The notes under the pieces are model-generated. The model worked only from the letters and a program-made list of their open reading frames with translations. It was not told the origin of the DNA and did not search any database. Positions 1-11,989 of a stretch of DNA of 64,000 nt are shown piece by piece. Source of the stretch: Gibbula magus. Taxonomy: Eukaryota; Mollusca; Gastropoda; Trochida; Trochidae. The DNA is taken from assembly GCA_936450465.1 (NCBI GenBank), contig OW388292.1, forward strand, positions 10,435,756-10,499,755, read 5' to 3'. Made by a program: the position numbers and the translations under genes. Each line of letters begins with the position of its first letter. The first letter of the stretch is position 1.

Positions 1-25
1 CCTCATGTCTAATGGTCCTGGCCTA

Positions 26-170
26 TTAATTACTCATGGTGAGGTCATTAGGTGAAATACAAGGACTCGAGACCTGACTCTCGAGGAGGTCTGACGTGAC
101 CGAGTCCGCCGAGGGAGTCAGGTCCGAGAGTCCTTGTATTTCATATAATGACCTCACCATGAGTAATTAA
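26..170. repeat. Hairpin MITE, about 42-bp arms
   Basis: The segment from TTAATTACTCATGGTGAGG at 26 is repeated as its reverse complement, ending at CCTCACCATGAGTAATTAA at 170, with a GC-richer centre between. Arms are nearly perfect over about 42 bp. A half copy of the same family lies at 40835-40908, which shows it is dispersed. No coding capacity; most simply a non-autonomous palindromic element. Confidence 0.8.
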
Positions 171-581
171 GTGAATTATTATACCGAAAACATTTTCTTC
201 AGACTATAGTATGTATTTTCTTATTTGTCAAGTCAGGGAACCCATCAGCTGACGACAACTTAAAAATGAACGTCAAAACAAACAGTCACGTGACAAATCA
301 CGTGACGAGTCAATATCTCAGGTCAGTGACAGAAACTTATGTCACAAAACTGACCTCATCACTGGAATCGGAGGTCAATGTACAAATATATTTTTCGATC
401 ACGTGATGTAAACTGGCCAATGATATTCTTACAAATTTAATAGAGGTATAATACAAGTAGGATTATATTTTACCTCCATACTCTGAAATAACTCTTACTT
501 TGATTATTTAACCTAGCATGCTTAGTAAAATGTGTTGTTAATTCATTCGTATACAAGGGACGTCAGCTTAAGATGCTCGTT
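171..581. other. AT-rich spacer, nothing recognised
   Basis: Between the hairpin MITE and the MULE target duplication. I see short CACGTGA-type repeats near 285-310 and 398-408 but no gene or structured element. Confidence 0.5.
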
Positions 582-590
582 GTTGCAGGC

Positions 591-740
591 GGGAACAGGT
601 CAAAATGGCCACACGACAAATTGCCACACTGTCCCCAGTCAAAATGGCCACAAAAAAAAGTCAAAATGGCCACAACCCCCAGTCAAATGGCCATATGAAA
701 AAGTCAAAATGGCCAAAGAAAAAGTCAAAATGGCCATATA
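591..740 (+). repeat. Left terminal/subterminal array of the MULE
   Basis: Six copies of GTCAAAATGGCCA or close variants, at about 599, 637, 660, 681, 704 and 725, spaced roughly 20-40 bp, running into the left end. The same motif in reverse complement forms the right end. Such arrays are plausible transposase-binding sites (inference). Confidence 0.85.
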
Positions 741-1068
741 TCTTTTTAATGATCATAACATAAAAGAATCTTCTCACTGCCATGTTACCAAGACCTGTTA
801 CTAATAAAGATGTTATTATAACACCCTCTGATCATTAGATGGTGACTCAACTAACCGTTGTTGTTGTTTTAGATTAAAGTTGCTGTTGTTTTAGATTAAC
901 CAACTGAGATTTGCATAGATCAGTTGCTAATTTAGCTGTTATTATAACGATAATAATATCAAATGTCAACTCAATGTCGACTCATGATGTCATGATGTAC
1001 ACTATATAATACAGGTTAGAAAATTATTTGGTATCACTTCCCCATCTTACATCTAACATGGCTGTTAA

Positions 1069-2904
1069 ATGTGTTTGAAGTGTGCCAAAACTGTAAGGAA
1101 AAACCAGCATGCTATTGAGTGTGATGAGTGCCATTGTTGGATACATCGAACCTGTGATACCGGTGTGTCTAAATCAGACTATCTGAGGCTTGTTGAAAGC
1201 GGAGATGACTTTCCCTTCACTTGCTACAGATGCTCCAACTCCTCTTTTCAAGTAGAAGTTGGAAGGTTTTCCATTAGTCTTGAAAGTTCAGATGAGATTG
1301 ACACCTCCAATCTACATGCTGAGTGTGGTGGCGTTGAAGATGTCGTAAAATTTCAAGAAAGGTCTATGGAACTTTCCATCAACGAAGATGCTTTTGACAC
1401 TGAAGATGATACCCCTGTACAGTTCACTATACTCGAGACCGGATCCTAGAAGGGAAAACCACTGCTGATGGAGTCTAGTGGATATACTTATGTTGTTAAG
1501 GTATTAATTTATATCTAAATATTAAGTAAACACATAATAATATTAAGTAAACATATATAATAATATTTAGTAAATGCATATAATAATATAATATGATATT
1601 AAGTTTTTTTTTAAAGAATTCATGAATGTGTTCTTTTGAATTTTTTTAAATTTCATTATCATGTTCTTTCTTGTCTTATAGTCTTCAAGAGGTCAGAAAA
1701 CGTATTGGCGTTGTAGTCAAAGAGGAAAGAAGTTGAAGACTTCCTCCCGGATCACTTCCTATGTGGTGTCATTACAGTAAAAGGAGAAAGGCATCTACTC
1801 TTTGCTTCTGGGAGGCAACTCTCCCTTCTTTCTGCGGCACAGCATTGGTTTTTAGATGGGACATTTAAAATTGTTAAGGATCCATTCTATCAGCTGATGT
1901 CTGTACACGCATTTCTGAAAGTTGGTAAGCAGATAATGATGATGCCCCTCTTTTTTGCGCTTATGTCAAGGAGAAGGAAGTTGGATTACATCACGGTCTT
2001 ACGTAAGCTACTGGAAGCTCTGCCAAACCCCCCTGCTGTGAAAGCAGTGACGATGGACTATGAGTCTGCTACCTGGATGGCCTTCAAACATGTTCTTCCC
2101 CGGGTGAACATTCAAGGGTGTGTATTCCACTTCACACAGGCTGTGTGGAGGAAGTGCCAGGAGTTGGGTCTGCAGGTAATTATTATTATTGCAGAGAGGT
2201 ATTATTACAATTATTTTTTTCCAAAACTTGGTGAACATGTCATACCATACATCTATAACTATTTATATTTGATATTTTCTTCTACAGAAATCCTATCGGA
2301 CGAACCAGGGGGTACACAAATCTGTCAAGAAGCTCATGGCCTTAGCTTTCCTGTCCCCGAGCCACATCAGACCGGTCTTCCTCAGCCTGAAGGAGAAGGC
2401 CAACACCCAAGCCATGGAGAAGCTCTGCCACTACTTCCAGAAGCAGTGGATTGGCAGCACCACCTTCCCTGTCGCCAGCTGGTCGGCATTCAACAAGACC
2501 ATCAGAACCAACAACCATGTTGAGGGTATGTTGATATAATAATAATATTACCTAATAAATGATAAAGATATGTACATTTATGTGATATGTACCTTTATAA
2601 AACACATTTATAATTTTATAACTTCTTTTCTTCCGGATGGAACAGGCGCATCAACTCAAGAAACTCTGAGAGAACACTTGGCCTGTACAAGCTGCAGCTG
2701 GTGGAGGCCCTTCACAAAGAGGCACGTCAGGTGGAGATCCACAGCAGACTCCTCCACGACGGAAAGCTGAGGAAGTACACCCGAACCAAAGCCACCAGAA
2801 ACCAGGAGGAAGTCTTCGCAGCGTGGCGACTGTACAAGGATGGCAAACTCAGCCCCAACGAGCTTCTGCGCATCTGCTCTGAACTGACTGGACCTGCAGA
2901 ATGA
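1069..2904 (+). pseudogene. MULE transposase with PHD, FLYWCH and MULE domains, broken
   Basis: Four exons can be read: 1069-1500, 1682-2175, 2288-2525 and about 2636-2904. Exon 1 encodes a C4HC3 PHD-like finger (CLKC, CDEC, HRTC, CYRC) and an acidic stretch. A FLYWCH-like finger spans the 1500/1682 junction (GYTYVVK, then TYWRC). The MULE catalytic core follows: DGTF (D codon 1855), TMDYES, and NHVEG at the end of exon 3. Introns 1 and 2 have GT..AG borders and are phase 0. Damage: in-frame TAG at 1447-1449 between PHD and FLYWCH, TAA at 1778-1780 with a -1 shift before the MULE core, and intron 3 ends in CG rather than AG at 2634-2635. The start is the first ATG in the PHD frame. The catalytic domain is secure; the exon model is inference. 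Confidence 0.85.
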
Positions 2905-3050
2905 ATCACTCATCACTGACAGATATATCCAGTTTGCTACATTGTTGAACAATTGTTGACATTTTGAAGCTGTCACTTGAACATGACATTGCAAACCATG
3001 CAAAAAGATGAAGATTATTGTTTTTAATATATTTATGATGATTGTTGAAG

Positions 3051-3056
3051 AATAAA
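3051..3056 (+). promoter_or_regulatory. Polyadenylation signal of the MULE transposase gene
   Basis: AATAAA about 147 bases downstream of the transposase stop codon and inside the right end of the element. Position fits a 3' UTR end. Confidence 0.5.
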
Positions 3057-3100
3057 GTATCTAATGAGATTTCTTTAATGTCATTTTTTATTTTGAAAAA

Positions 3101-3253
3101 TGTATGGCAATTTTGACTTTTTCTTTGGCCATTTTGACTTTTTCATATGGCCATTTTGACTAGGGGGTGTGTGGCCATTTTGACTTTTTTGTGGCCATTT
3201 TGACTTTTCCATCTGTGGCCATTTTGTCAGTGTGGCCATTTCGACTAGGACCC
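3101..3253 (-). repeat. Right terminal/subterminal array of the MULE
   Basis: Seven copies of TGGCCATTTTGAC or variants, inverted relative to the left array, ending GACTAGGACCC just before the 9-bp duplication. Alignment to the left end is loose in spacers but strong at each motif. Confidence 0.85.
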
Positions 3254-3262
3254 GTTGCAGGC

Positions 3263-5639
3263 CGCATATGCAGCAAGAGTGATATTGACGTATTGAAGTG
3301 ACGTTTGACCCTTTGGCATCGATACGACAAAAGTGTGTGACGAAGTTCCCTGATTCATGAAAAATGGGCTTTCACATGATGTAATTAGCATCTATTTACA
3401 ATTTTATATTATTAAGAAATGATTAAAAATATTTTCAAACACAAAACTAATTAAAAATATTGAACATATTTTCAAAAACAAAACTGCCTGAAGGTGCGTG
3501 TTTGATGTCATAATAAAACTGTTACCCATTCGATTCACAGGATTGTAAGTCAATAGTAAGTGCATGTAAAATACATACATTGTTGCCCTTGTTCCAATTT
3601 CTTTGGTCTGTCGGGGGATGTTAGATTGTGACGTGACAAGGTAGATGCAACAATACGCTGTGAAGCGGCGCTAAAATCAGAGGAGGTTCAATCCAGAATT
3701 GATCACGTTTGATTTTTCTGGAGAACCAATCAGAATCGAGGATCCAGGAATGTCATTGTAGAATTGTTGATAGTCCGGCTATGCAATACATGAAACATCA
3801 ATGTACAATTTGTAGGTTTTCTATATGACTGTATTGTGGCTTCGATTGACATAAGTGGACGACTCTCACCCTTGAAATAGCATCAGGATAAGTGGATCTT
3901 GTTCTATCCTGTTGAGGTGAAATTCAGTAGATGTCCACTTCCCCTGAAATAACTGTGATGTTAACGATCCGATGAAATGCATTTTTCTCAAGAATGACAG
4001 ATGATTACCTCTACGTATATTGTACATCGGAATCAATTGAGATAATAAACACTTGAAATTGATAATTAAAACGATTTTAATTCACCCATTTTAACACTTG
4101 CGCAATCAGCTGGGCGATTCATTTTGTAAATGCTCACTGAGGCGTGACTGTGATAAGCCACAGGCGGGGCCGGCTAGACAGCTACTCCGCCGGTGTCTCG
4201 TTAATGAATTAATGATGATTATCGCTGCCGCTAAATGAATTTATGAGGTGTATTACATCGCCAAAAAGACATGTTTATGTAATAATTGTGTAATTGTCAT
4301 CTGCGGAATTACCTAGTCGGATATCTAAACATTCGATATATGGGAAATTTAAGTTGGTTTACTGAAGATTTCTTTGTGAAATTAACAATCAAAATGTTGC
4401 GAAATTTCGTTGAATTATGACTATCGGCGAAAATCAGATTCCTCCTGAAACATGTACGTCACAGAAGTCATTCCTTCAGGGGCCACACCCCCGCAGACTT
4501 TCATTCTGGTCACCGGGGCTAAATAATGCGTTTTTAAAAAAAAGCCGTATATAAGTTATTTGTGGACCGATTTCAGAAATTTAAAATCGAGCAATTGTCA
4601 AATTGACATCCCATTTTAATGAATCCGATTTTGACCATATATCATTTCATCTATCCTTTAAAACTGACAAGCATCCTTCAAAACACCTACACATCGTATG
4701 TGTCTGCAATGTGCAATCTTTGTTGTTTGTTTGATTAGTTTTTGTTAAAGCAGACAAACTACAAACCTTCGATGATTACCTACTTCTGCTTTCATCCGTT
4801 TCAAATATTTCTCTCCGCCTACATTTCGCTCATTTGCAAACTAGTATTTCAGCTCCGATTCGTCTGACCACTCGGTTGACTGCATTTGTCTCTGAACCAA
4901 GATTAGTGAGCATCTAAAAGCCTTAAAATTTGCCGAGGTGGAAACCATGGCTGCTTCAAATAAATTACCCTGTATATATCTTTCTACATTCCATGTCATT
5001 AGAACTCTATTGCTCTAGGTAGATGGATTTTCCCGTACTACACATCACAAGAACTGCACGTAGAACACTATTTGCTAGTGGATGACATTTATTTAGTTTT
5101 TTTTCGGTTCAGCTATACAAGTTATTACGATATCTGAAAAAAGATGTGTCACAGGTGAAAAACAATTTACCCCTGTAATCTCCGATTCGGGGGCATAAAA
5201 ATATTAATTCATACAACATAATACAGATAAAATTATTGACCGATGAAGACAACGTTATTTTGGCATGAATAGTATAATTGAATCTCATTCTTTTCCTGGC
5301 ATAGGTTCAATAATAAGACCACTTAGGTCTATCGTTAGCTAGAAACATTGGTGTATTAAATGTTTAATATTAGAATCAGTGACGTATATTTGGATATATA
5401 TATATATATAATTCAGACCTGAATGTTCTGATACTGTAAACGCCACTCTTTATAGTTTTCATCAGGGTGACTTATTAGGACATGTTAACCAATAAAAGGC
5501 TTGATATGAGAAGATGGATATAGGTTCCTTGACTATGGCTATGTCTCAAATTATATATTCCATCAAAGCAAACATCACACGTGTACGTACGTATGATGAA
5601 AAGTAACTCTACAAGCATACATAAGAGTCTAGAGATGTT
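3263..5639. other. Intergenic, nothing recognised
   Basis: No convincing coding frame on either strand. AT-rich with short homopolymer runs and a small (TA)n tract at about 5394-5411. Confidence 0.5.
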
Positions 5640-6000
5640 AGAAGCACTTTTTGGGGGTTCTCAAATTTGCCATTTGTTATGAAAGTTTATTTAATATAAA
5701 TATCACTACGTTTGAGGGTAAACATCTTATTACACGACCCGATGAACCATATCCATATAAAATGATTATCCCGATAAACCACATCCATAGAAACAGTTAT
5801 CTGTGTTGGTAGAAAATAGTGCGACGTATCAAGCGAATGTTCTGTGGAATTCTTCAGTGCGAGAGGTAGATTTCGATACGATGTTGATATATACTAGTAT
5901 ATTGCAACATCGCTCACCATTCCATGATGTTGCAATATCTTTATTGATTGAGGAGTATTGTTATACCCCCGATCAAAGGTTGGGGGTATCTAGTTATACA
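5640..6000 (+). repeat. Partial copy of the 18.5/26-kb TIR family
   Basis: Shares, in order, ATTACACGACC (5730), a GTGCGACGTAT-type block (5820), GAGGTAGATTT (5862) and TTATTGATTGAGGAGTAT (5941) with the copies at 18468 and 25980. Typical AAGGCGCTGTAGC ends are missing or too diverged to see. Confidence 0.6.
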
Positions 6001-6754
6001 TACGATTCCGTCCGTCCTTCCTAATGATATATAGATATACGTCGCATGTATGTTTTCTTGGAGAGCCATACATAAGTCCATGGCTGGTTTGCCGATCCAC
6101 TTCTTTTTTTATCATGATAAAAAACCATTACAATTTAAAACTGTTATGGTACTTGTTTCGATTGAAAGACATTCCTATTCGCGCTTGTACGGCAAGTAGT
6201 GGCGAGTAAGCAGGTGCGCAAAGTAAGCATCGCTGAGTAGGGCAAACGCTAATTGCGATTTCCTACTCGCTTATTACCTTACTGAATTTAAGCTTTCCAG
6301 TGTTTTATTCCCAACCCAGATAATCTTTAACTTTCATATCACTGTCATATTCTGAACATTTTTTGTCCGATCGATTACAGAAAAACTATTTATCTCATCC
6401 TTTACAAATTTGGCACATGTCTTCATCGCCACTAGGAGAGGTACAGTGCGGAAATTAACACGATTTGGTGAATTTTTAGCGCATTTTAGTATTTTGGACT
6501 TACTCAGGGTAAACTTTCTCAAGTAACTTTTATTAAAAGCAACTTCTGCGTTGTCATTTGTTGACCTTACCATTTTCGTTTTCATGTAACTTTCATCAAA
6601 AGCTACTTCTGTATTCTTCTTGATTTTACTTTTTTATATTTCATCTTGTTACAATTTGGAAAAAGTTATTTTTTCTTTTCATTCAGCCTTACACTGCTGT
6701 GTATTCTCACTGTGCTTACATGAGTGTACTTCCATGTACCTCTTATTGCAAGTC
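6001..6754. other. Intergenic, nothing recognised
   Basis: Between the partial repeat and the CACTA element. Open frames here are short and lack any motif I know. Confidence 0.5.
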
Positions 6755-6757
6755 ACT

Positions 6758-7265
6758 CACTACAGAAATGACTTGGTTTCCGGATCACTGAAACTAACAA
6801 GATACGTCATGGAAACCAACATTTCCAGTTGGTATCCAGACGGTTTCTTATGGTTTCAACTTGGTTTCCATGAAAACTGAAACTCGATTTTGCCCCAGAT
6901 CCGGATGGTATCCATCACCGTTCTTTACACACAACTCCATGTAGGATCCAGTTGGTTTCCGGGATACTAATTTATTGTGGGTTGTTTTCATATGTAGGTT
7001 TATTGTAAGTTTCCACTTGGTTTCAGTATTTGTTTAGTTTACTGTAGGATTCCATTTGGTTTCAGTGTGTTTCAGTTTACTGTAGGTTTCAACCTGGTTT
7101 CCGTGTAGTGTATTATTAGTTTCGACTTGGTTTCCGTGTAGTTTCTTAGTTTCAACAAGGTTTCCGTGTAGTTTATTCTTGGTTTCAACCTGGTTTTCGT
7201 GTACGGAAACCAAGTTAAAACTAACTATAAACTACACGGAAACCAAGTTGAAACCTAGTTTCAAC
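6758..7265 (+). repeat. Left subterminal array of the CACTA element
   Basis: More than a dozen copies of TTGGTTTC or CTGGTTTCCGTGTAG at 20-40-bp spacing, with a direction switch near 7200 that makes a local palindrome. The reverse complement (GGAAACCAAGT) recurs at the right end. CACTA elements are known for such subterminal transposase-binding repeats. Confidence 0.8.
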
Positions 7266-8213
7266 CTTTGTGAAATATTACAGTATTAAAGTATGAACTT
7301 TATTTATATCTTTCAACGTGACTTTTTTTAAATCATATATTAATAGCATATATGGGTAAACAGGAATATATATTTATTGTTTCCACGAACAATACCCCGA
7401 TAGAACTCATACTATCATCAAAAGTGGAGGGTAAAACAAAACAAAAGCAGTTATGATGAGTATTATGACATGGGGCTGGTATAACTTTGCTCATAAGTAA
7501 GATTTGTTATAATCTAGAAGTATTAATTAGAATTAATTCTATTTGCACTGGTATATTTATTTTGCTTTTAAATTGGCAAGATAATAACAACCTTGACACA
7601 GTGTATGTAACATATGCACAATGTAATGCAATTATTTTGATTTAATTGTTTTGTTTTAGTTTAAATGCCAAATATTAATAAATATCATCTTTTACCAAAT
7701 GTATGAAAAATTAAATGAAAATCTTCAGTCATATTAACAATTGATTTTCTGATTTTTAGGAAAGTGGCGAGTCTATCTGGGAGGAAGATGAAGAGGACCT
7801 TACAGATGATGTCTCCAGCAAGAGCAGCAAGATGGCGTCCGGCAGCATCACAGAACGTGCCCGACAAGCGGTCCTATGGATTGTCATGTCTGTGGTCTTC
7901 CTTCAATGCTCCTACTTCATCAGCAACGGGTGTCTGGAGCACATCCTCTTACTGATTTCACAGATCCTCAACTTCCTCGCCCAGTACAGTGAGCTGTGCA
8001 CTGTTGCAGCTGGGATCCTCCCTGTCACCATGCATATGGTGAAGAAACTCTTCAAGTGTGAAGATAACTTTTGTAAATATGTTGTATGTCCTAACTGTTA
8101 TCTTCTCCATTCATATGATGATGTCTTGATTAATGGTAAAACTGTTTGTAAAAATAAAGTGTTTGCATGTAAGAGGTCGTGGAAAATGTAACACTGATTT
8201 GGTGCGACAAGTT

Positions 8214-9411
8214 GGTGGATACACATGGGATCGACAATTTGAATTCGGGAATACACGCCGGATCGACAAGCGGCATGCTTTGATGTAAGGTGTATTTATA
8301 CAAAGGATTAGCCCCAGCGCGTTAATCCCAGCGTGTTGTTTTAGTAGTCGACATCAGCTAGTCAGTCACAGAACACAGTTCACATTTTGATGTGAATTCA
8401 TTTATGATATAAATTTTACCCTAAAATATATTCACATTTTGAAAGATAGACCACATATAAAATCTAACATAGGTTAAGAGCCAACCGTTGAGGGTTACGA
8501 GAGACTACAATATATTAAATACAAGATGAAATATTAATACATTAAAATGGACTATAAAATAAATTAAACTTTATTTTAAAAAAAAGAGAAGTTTTCGTCG
8601 TTATAAAATAAGTATGCAGGTTTAGGCAACAATACATACAACCTCTGGACTTGACATTGTGAAGTAAAATAATAGAGACACACAATGTTGACATATTTCC
8701 ACACTATAGATACAATTTCTTGTCTAAGATCTGTATACTGTGGACAATTAAGTAGAAGATGGCACTGATCTTTAACAGCTTTACGAAAAATATTAAAATA
8801 CTCTTTCAGCTAATGATAAGTTAGTAAAACGTCCCATTTCAACTCATATTTGGGCTACCCCTCATCTGAATTGCGCCATATGTATGTATAATGTATGCAT
8901 AGTATAGTATGTACATGTATATGTCTACATGTCTCGACGACGTCTATATGATGATTTTTATCATATACTTGTACATGTTACATGTAACCCGACAATGCAA
9001 ATAAATTATATGTATTTTATACGTGATACAATAAAGAAAATAATAAATGATATATCCCTTTATATTCTTATGTTTGTAGTTTCCAATGTGACAGACAGAC
9101 ATATTATTGAAGTCTCACCTCACATGTTTAATACAGGAATTAATATATACATGTAAGAGTACAGGAGAAAATATGAGCCACCCAAATAGGGTTACGAGAG
9201 ACTATAATTTAAGAAAAAATATGTGTCTATCTGATGTCTACCACAGATACTGTCGACAACTGTTTTCATAAGTGTCAGGATTATCCTTGCGTTAATCCCC
9301 CTAAGCCAATCGACTTTTCTCGATTAGGAGAGGTGCCATACATGCGGGATCGACAATATTTTGCCCATTTTTAATCCGCAAACTGAAATTGTCGATCCCA
9401 CGTGTATGAAC
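8214..9411. mobile_element. 1.2-kb TIR element nested in the CACTA transposase
   Basis: Flanked by a perfect 9-bp duplication CGACAAGTT (8205-8213 and 9412-9420). Ends are inverted repeats around ACACATGGGATCGACAATTT (left) and its near complement AAATTGTCGATCCCACGTGT (right). Removing it with one duplication copy rejoins the transposase in one frame. Inside are repeated GGATCGACAA motifs, two copies of GGGTTACGAGAGACTA (8493 and 9189) and a repeated GCGTTAATCCC block near each end. No transposase, so non-autonomous. A 9-bp duplication suggests MULE-type mobilisation (inference); its termini do not match the MULE at 591. Confidence 0.88.
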
Positions 9412-11121
9412 CGACAAGTTGTGTTGGAGAATGGAAAGAGATTACTGTACCCCCATAAGATTTATTGTTTTAAAGGAATTATTGAACCCCTTCAGAAAAT
9501 GTTAAATGTACCAGGTTTTGTTGATAATTGTAATTTGTGGAGGTCTAGAGATACTGAAAATTTGTATGCCGATGTGTTTGATGGTGATGTCTGGAAAAGT
9601 TTCCTACGACACAATGACACTGACTTCTTGACAGAGAAATCCCATTTTGGCTTAGCACTCAATGTGGACTGGTTTGCGCCCTACAAGAGGAGGAGAGATA
9701 TCTCGATAGGGGCTCTATACATGGTTGTTTTGAATTTGCCGAGAGAAGAACGTTACAAAACTGAGAACGCTATACTTGTTGGTTTGATCCCAGCAATGAA
9801 GAAGGAACCAGAGTCTCTGAACCATTTTCTGGAGCCGCTGGTTGAAGAGCTAAAGGCGCTATGGAAGGGAGTCAAGATGACAATTGGCTCTGATCCCACC
9901 ATAGTGACAGTAAAAGCTGCTTTGATGTGCGCGGCTGCTGATATACCAGCTGCAAGAAAACTGTGTGGGTTCATGGGGCATTCTGCTTACCAGGGATGCT
10001 CCCACTGCACTAAACCTTTGATAAATAACTCTAATCGTGACTGTGATATTCCAAATTTAGATAAGTGGCCCCTTCGTGATAGAAAACAGCATGTTAAGTA
10101 TTCAAAGATGGCAGAAGCAGCTGAAAGCGTGTCAGGCAAATACATGATTGAATCCCGTTATGGTTATAGGCATACTGTGTTACTAGAATTAGAGTATTTT
10201 CACCCGTCAAAGTTTTATGCTATTGACCCCATGCATAATCTGTTTTTAGGGACAGCTAAGAAAATGTTTAGCTATTGGGTTGACAGTGATATTTTGTCTA
10301 AAGATGATTTATGTAAAATTACAGACCGCATCTCTTTATTGAAGGTTCCCTATGACTTGGGACGAATTCCAAGGAATATTGTCTCCAATTATGGCCAAAT
10401 GACAGCCAAAGAATGGAAAAATTGGGTTTTAGTGTATTCAGTGTATGTTTTGAAAGGTATTCTTCCCTCGCCTCATATTAATGTCTGGCAAACATTTGTA
10501 TTAGGATGCAAGCATCTTTGTAAACCTGTTGTTTCACAAAATGATGTTAATATTTCACATGGTTGTTTTGTGAAATTTGTGACTGAGGTTCGTCGTGTTT
10601 ATGGTGCAGCATTTGTTACACCTAATATGCATCTTCATTGTCATCTCAAAGAGTGTGTTCAGGCATTTGGATGTATCTATGGGTTTTGGCTCTTTTCTTT
10701 TGAGCGTTATAATGGATTACTGACTGAATATCCAACCAATAAAAAATCTGTTGAATGCCAAATGATTAGGAAATTTGAAATGTCTAGTACTGTAAACCCA
10801 TTAAATGTTGATGATGTACACCGTGTCCAGTTCATGGAACTGTTGAATTTTGCTTCACCTACACATGTCCAGATTAATAATTTGTCCTGTTTTCTTGCCA
10901 TTTCTTATCCATTGAATGATGTGCCAATGTCTGTTTGGAGTAATCTTTCCTCGTGTTCTTCTAAGCAATCATACAAATTATGTACCCTTTCAAATGTAAA
11001 CTTATCATTTCTTGCTCAAGCATACTCTGTAATGTACAAAATGGAGGTTAGGGTCAACATGCTCTCCCAGGTTGCCAAGAAGTATAAATGTATAAATAAA
11101 CATAAACATAATGAAACATAA
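9412..11121 (+). pseudogene. Catalytic core of the CACTA transposase (open segment)
   Basis: The largest open segment of the transposase; an in-frame ATG at 9361 lies in the nested element and is not the native start. Recognisable tnp2 motifs, numbered from 9361: ALNVDWFAPY (D103), then GLIP..KEP..LNHFLEPLVEELK.LW, the CSHC cysteine pair, and DPMHNLFLGT (D289). In this family the DWF and MHN motifs surround the presumed DDE-type active site. The reading frame ends in a TAAACA-rich stretch at 11085-11125 that looks like repeat slippage and has shifted the frame before the C-terminal domain. Confidence 0.9.
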
Positions 11122-11124
11122 ACA

Positions 11125-11506
11125 ATGAACTTTACACGGCAGTGGGGTATGGGCAGAGCAGCACTCCTGATGTCATCATGGCCTCCTGGACTGATGACAA
11201 GACAACCATTACTGCTTCCACTTCCCGGCCAGGAAAGATCAACTACTTCCTGAAGCACACGCTAGAGGCAACCGAGGGTACCTTCACAGACCACATATTT
11301 GCTGTGGTTGATTGGTACAAAACATCAGAAACAAACCTCGGATATTTGCCACCAACTACAATTTGGCAAAACAAACATATGAACCCTGGACCGGGTTCAT
11401 TCCTACCAACCAAAGAATCCAAACCAAGTGCGCATGGTGTGTCGAGAAGGCTGGACAAAGACCGTTCCTTGCTGTAGTTGCCCTACCTCACCATTTGTAT
11501 ATATAA
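11125..11506 (+). pseudogene. C-terminal domain of the CACTA transposase
   Basis: In one frame ELYTAVGYGQSS...MASW...INYFLKHTLE...HIFAVVDWYK, then after a shift near 11380-11395 the next frame gives FIPTNQRIQTKCAW. The order of aromatic VDWYK, W, then FIP..RI..KCA matches the tail seen in animal CACTA transposases. Ends at a stop after ALPHHLYI. Confidence 0.75.
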
Positions 11507-11805
11507 TGTAAATTTGATATGGAGCTCAAACTTGTACTTTGTATATGTATTGTATTTGATATCAGTGCTGGATCCAGGAAATGATCGGGAGGGGGGTTAC
11601 TTTTTGAAAACAAATTATCTATTAACAAAAATGAAAGGTGTGTTAAAACACTCCTCTGGATCCACCACTAGATATTCCTTTTTAATTTGGCAAGAGGAAT
11701 GCTGTGCACTGGGAATATACTGTTTTCTTTTCTGCATTTCGTTATCTTCAAATTGTAATTATCTTTCCATGGTATTGGTGTTGCCATCGACCATTTGTAT
11801 TGATG

Positions 11806-11811
11806 AATAAA
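11806..11811 (+). promoter_or_regulatory. Polyadenylation signal of the CACTA transposase gene
   Basis: AATAAA about 300 bases after the transposase end, followed by a T-rich stretch at 11838-11848. Suitable for the element's transcript. Confidence 0.45.
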
Positions 11812-11989
11812 GAACAGTGTAAAGAATTAAATGTGTATTTTTTTTTATTTCCTATCTATTTGAATATCAGCGTGAAATTCAACCATATATGTGATACTCC
11901 CCAAGTTATTTGAATGTAAAAATATAAACATTTTATTCCTGAAATTCACTGGAGCTTATCATGACTTTCCTGAGGAGATGAATCTATAA

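Larger units (their letters stand above)
591..3253 (+). mobile_element. Complete MULE (Mutator-like) DNA transposon
   Basis: A 2663-bp element bounded by a perfect 9-bp direct repeat GTTGCAGGC (582-590 and 3254-3262), the target-duplication length typical of MULEs. Both ends start with GGG and carry inverted arrays of a GTCAAAATGGCCA motif. Inside is a transposase gene reading left to right with PHD-like, FLYWCH-like and MULE domains, introns, and an AATAAA signal at 3051. The gene carries stop codons and a frameshift, so this copy should be non-autonomous, but its ends and duplication are well preserved, suggesting a fairly recent insertion or mobilisation in trans. Confidence 0.92.
7760..11506 (+). 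pseudogene. CACTA tnp2-type transposase, split and frameshifted
   Basis: A transposase of the Transposase_21/tnp2 family in three visible blocks. (1) From a splice-like TTTTAG at 7754-7759 to 8213: an acidic N-terminus, hydrophobic stretch, then a zinc-ribbon-like CPNC..C..C region. (2) 9412-11121: the catalytic core. (3) About 11125-11506: the C-terminal domain. Block 1 shifts +1 near 8163-8168 (NKVF, then HVRGRGKCNTDLV in the next frame), and that frame continues across the 8214-9411 insertion into RQVVLENGK at 9412. Another shift lies near 11100-11125 and another near 11380-11395. At least three lesions plus an insertion, so not functional. Confidence 0.88.

Noticed and set aside
532..804. 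90-codon frame at the MULE left end
   Set aside because: Reads through the terminal repeat array; repetitive peptide without a domain.
6758..7265. Independent minisatellite
   Set aside because: The motif recurs inverted at the other end of the CACTA element, so it is the element's subterminal array.
8929..9156. 75-codon frame inside the nested element
   Set aside because: AT-rich, no motif; the element shows no other coding sign.
9361..9411. ATG at 9361 as the native transposase start
   Set aside because: It lies inside the nested element, before the second CGACAAGTT; the native frame comes from upstream of 8205.
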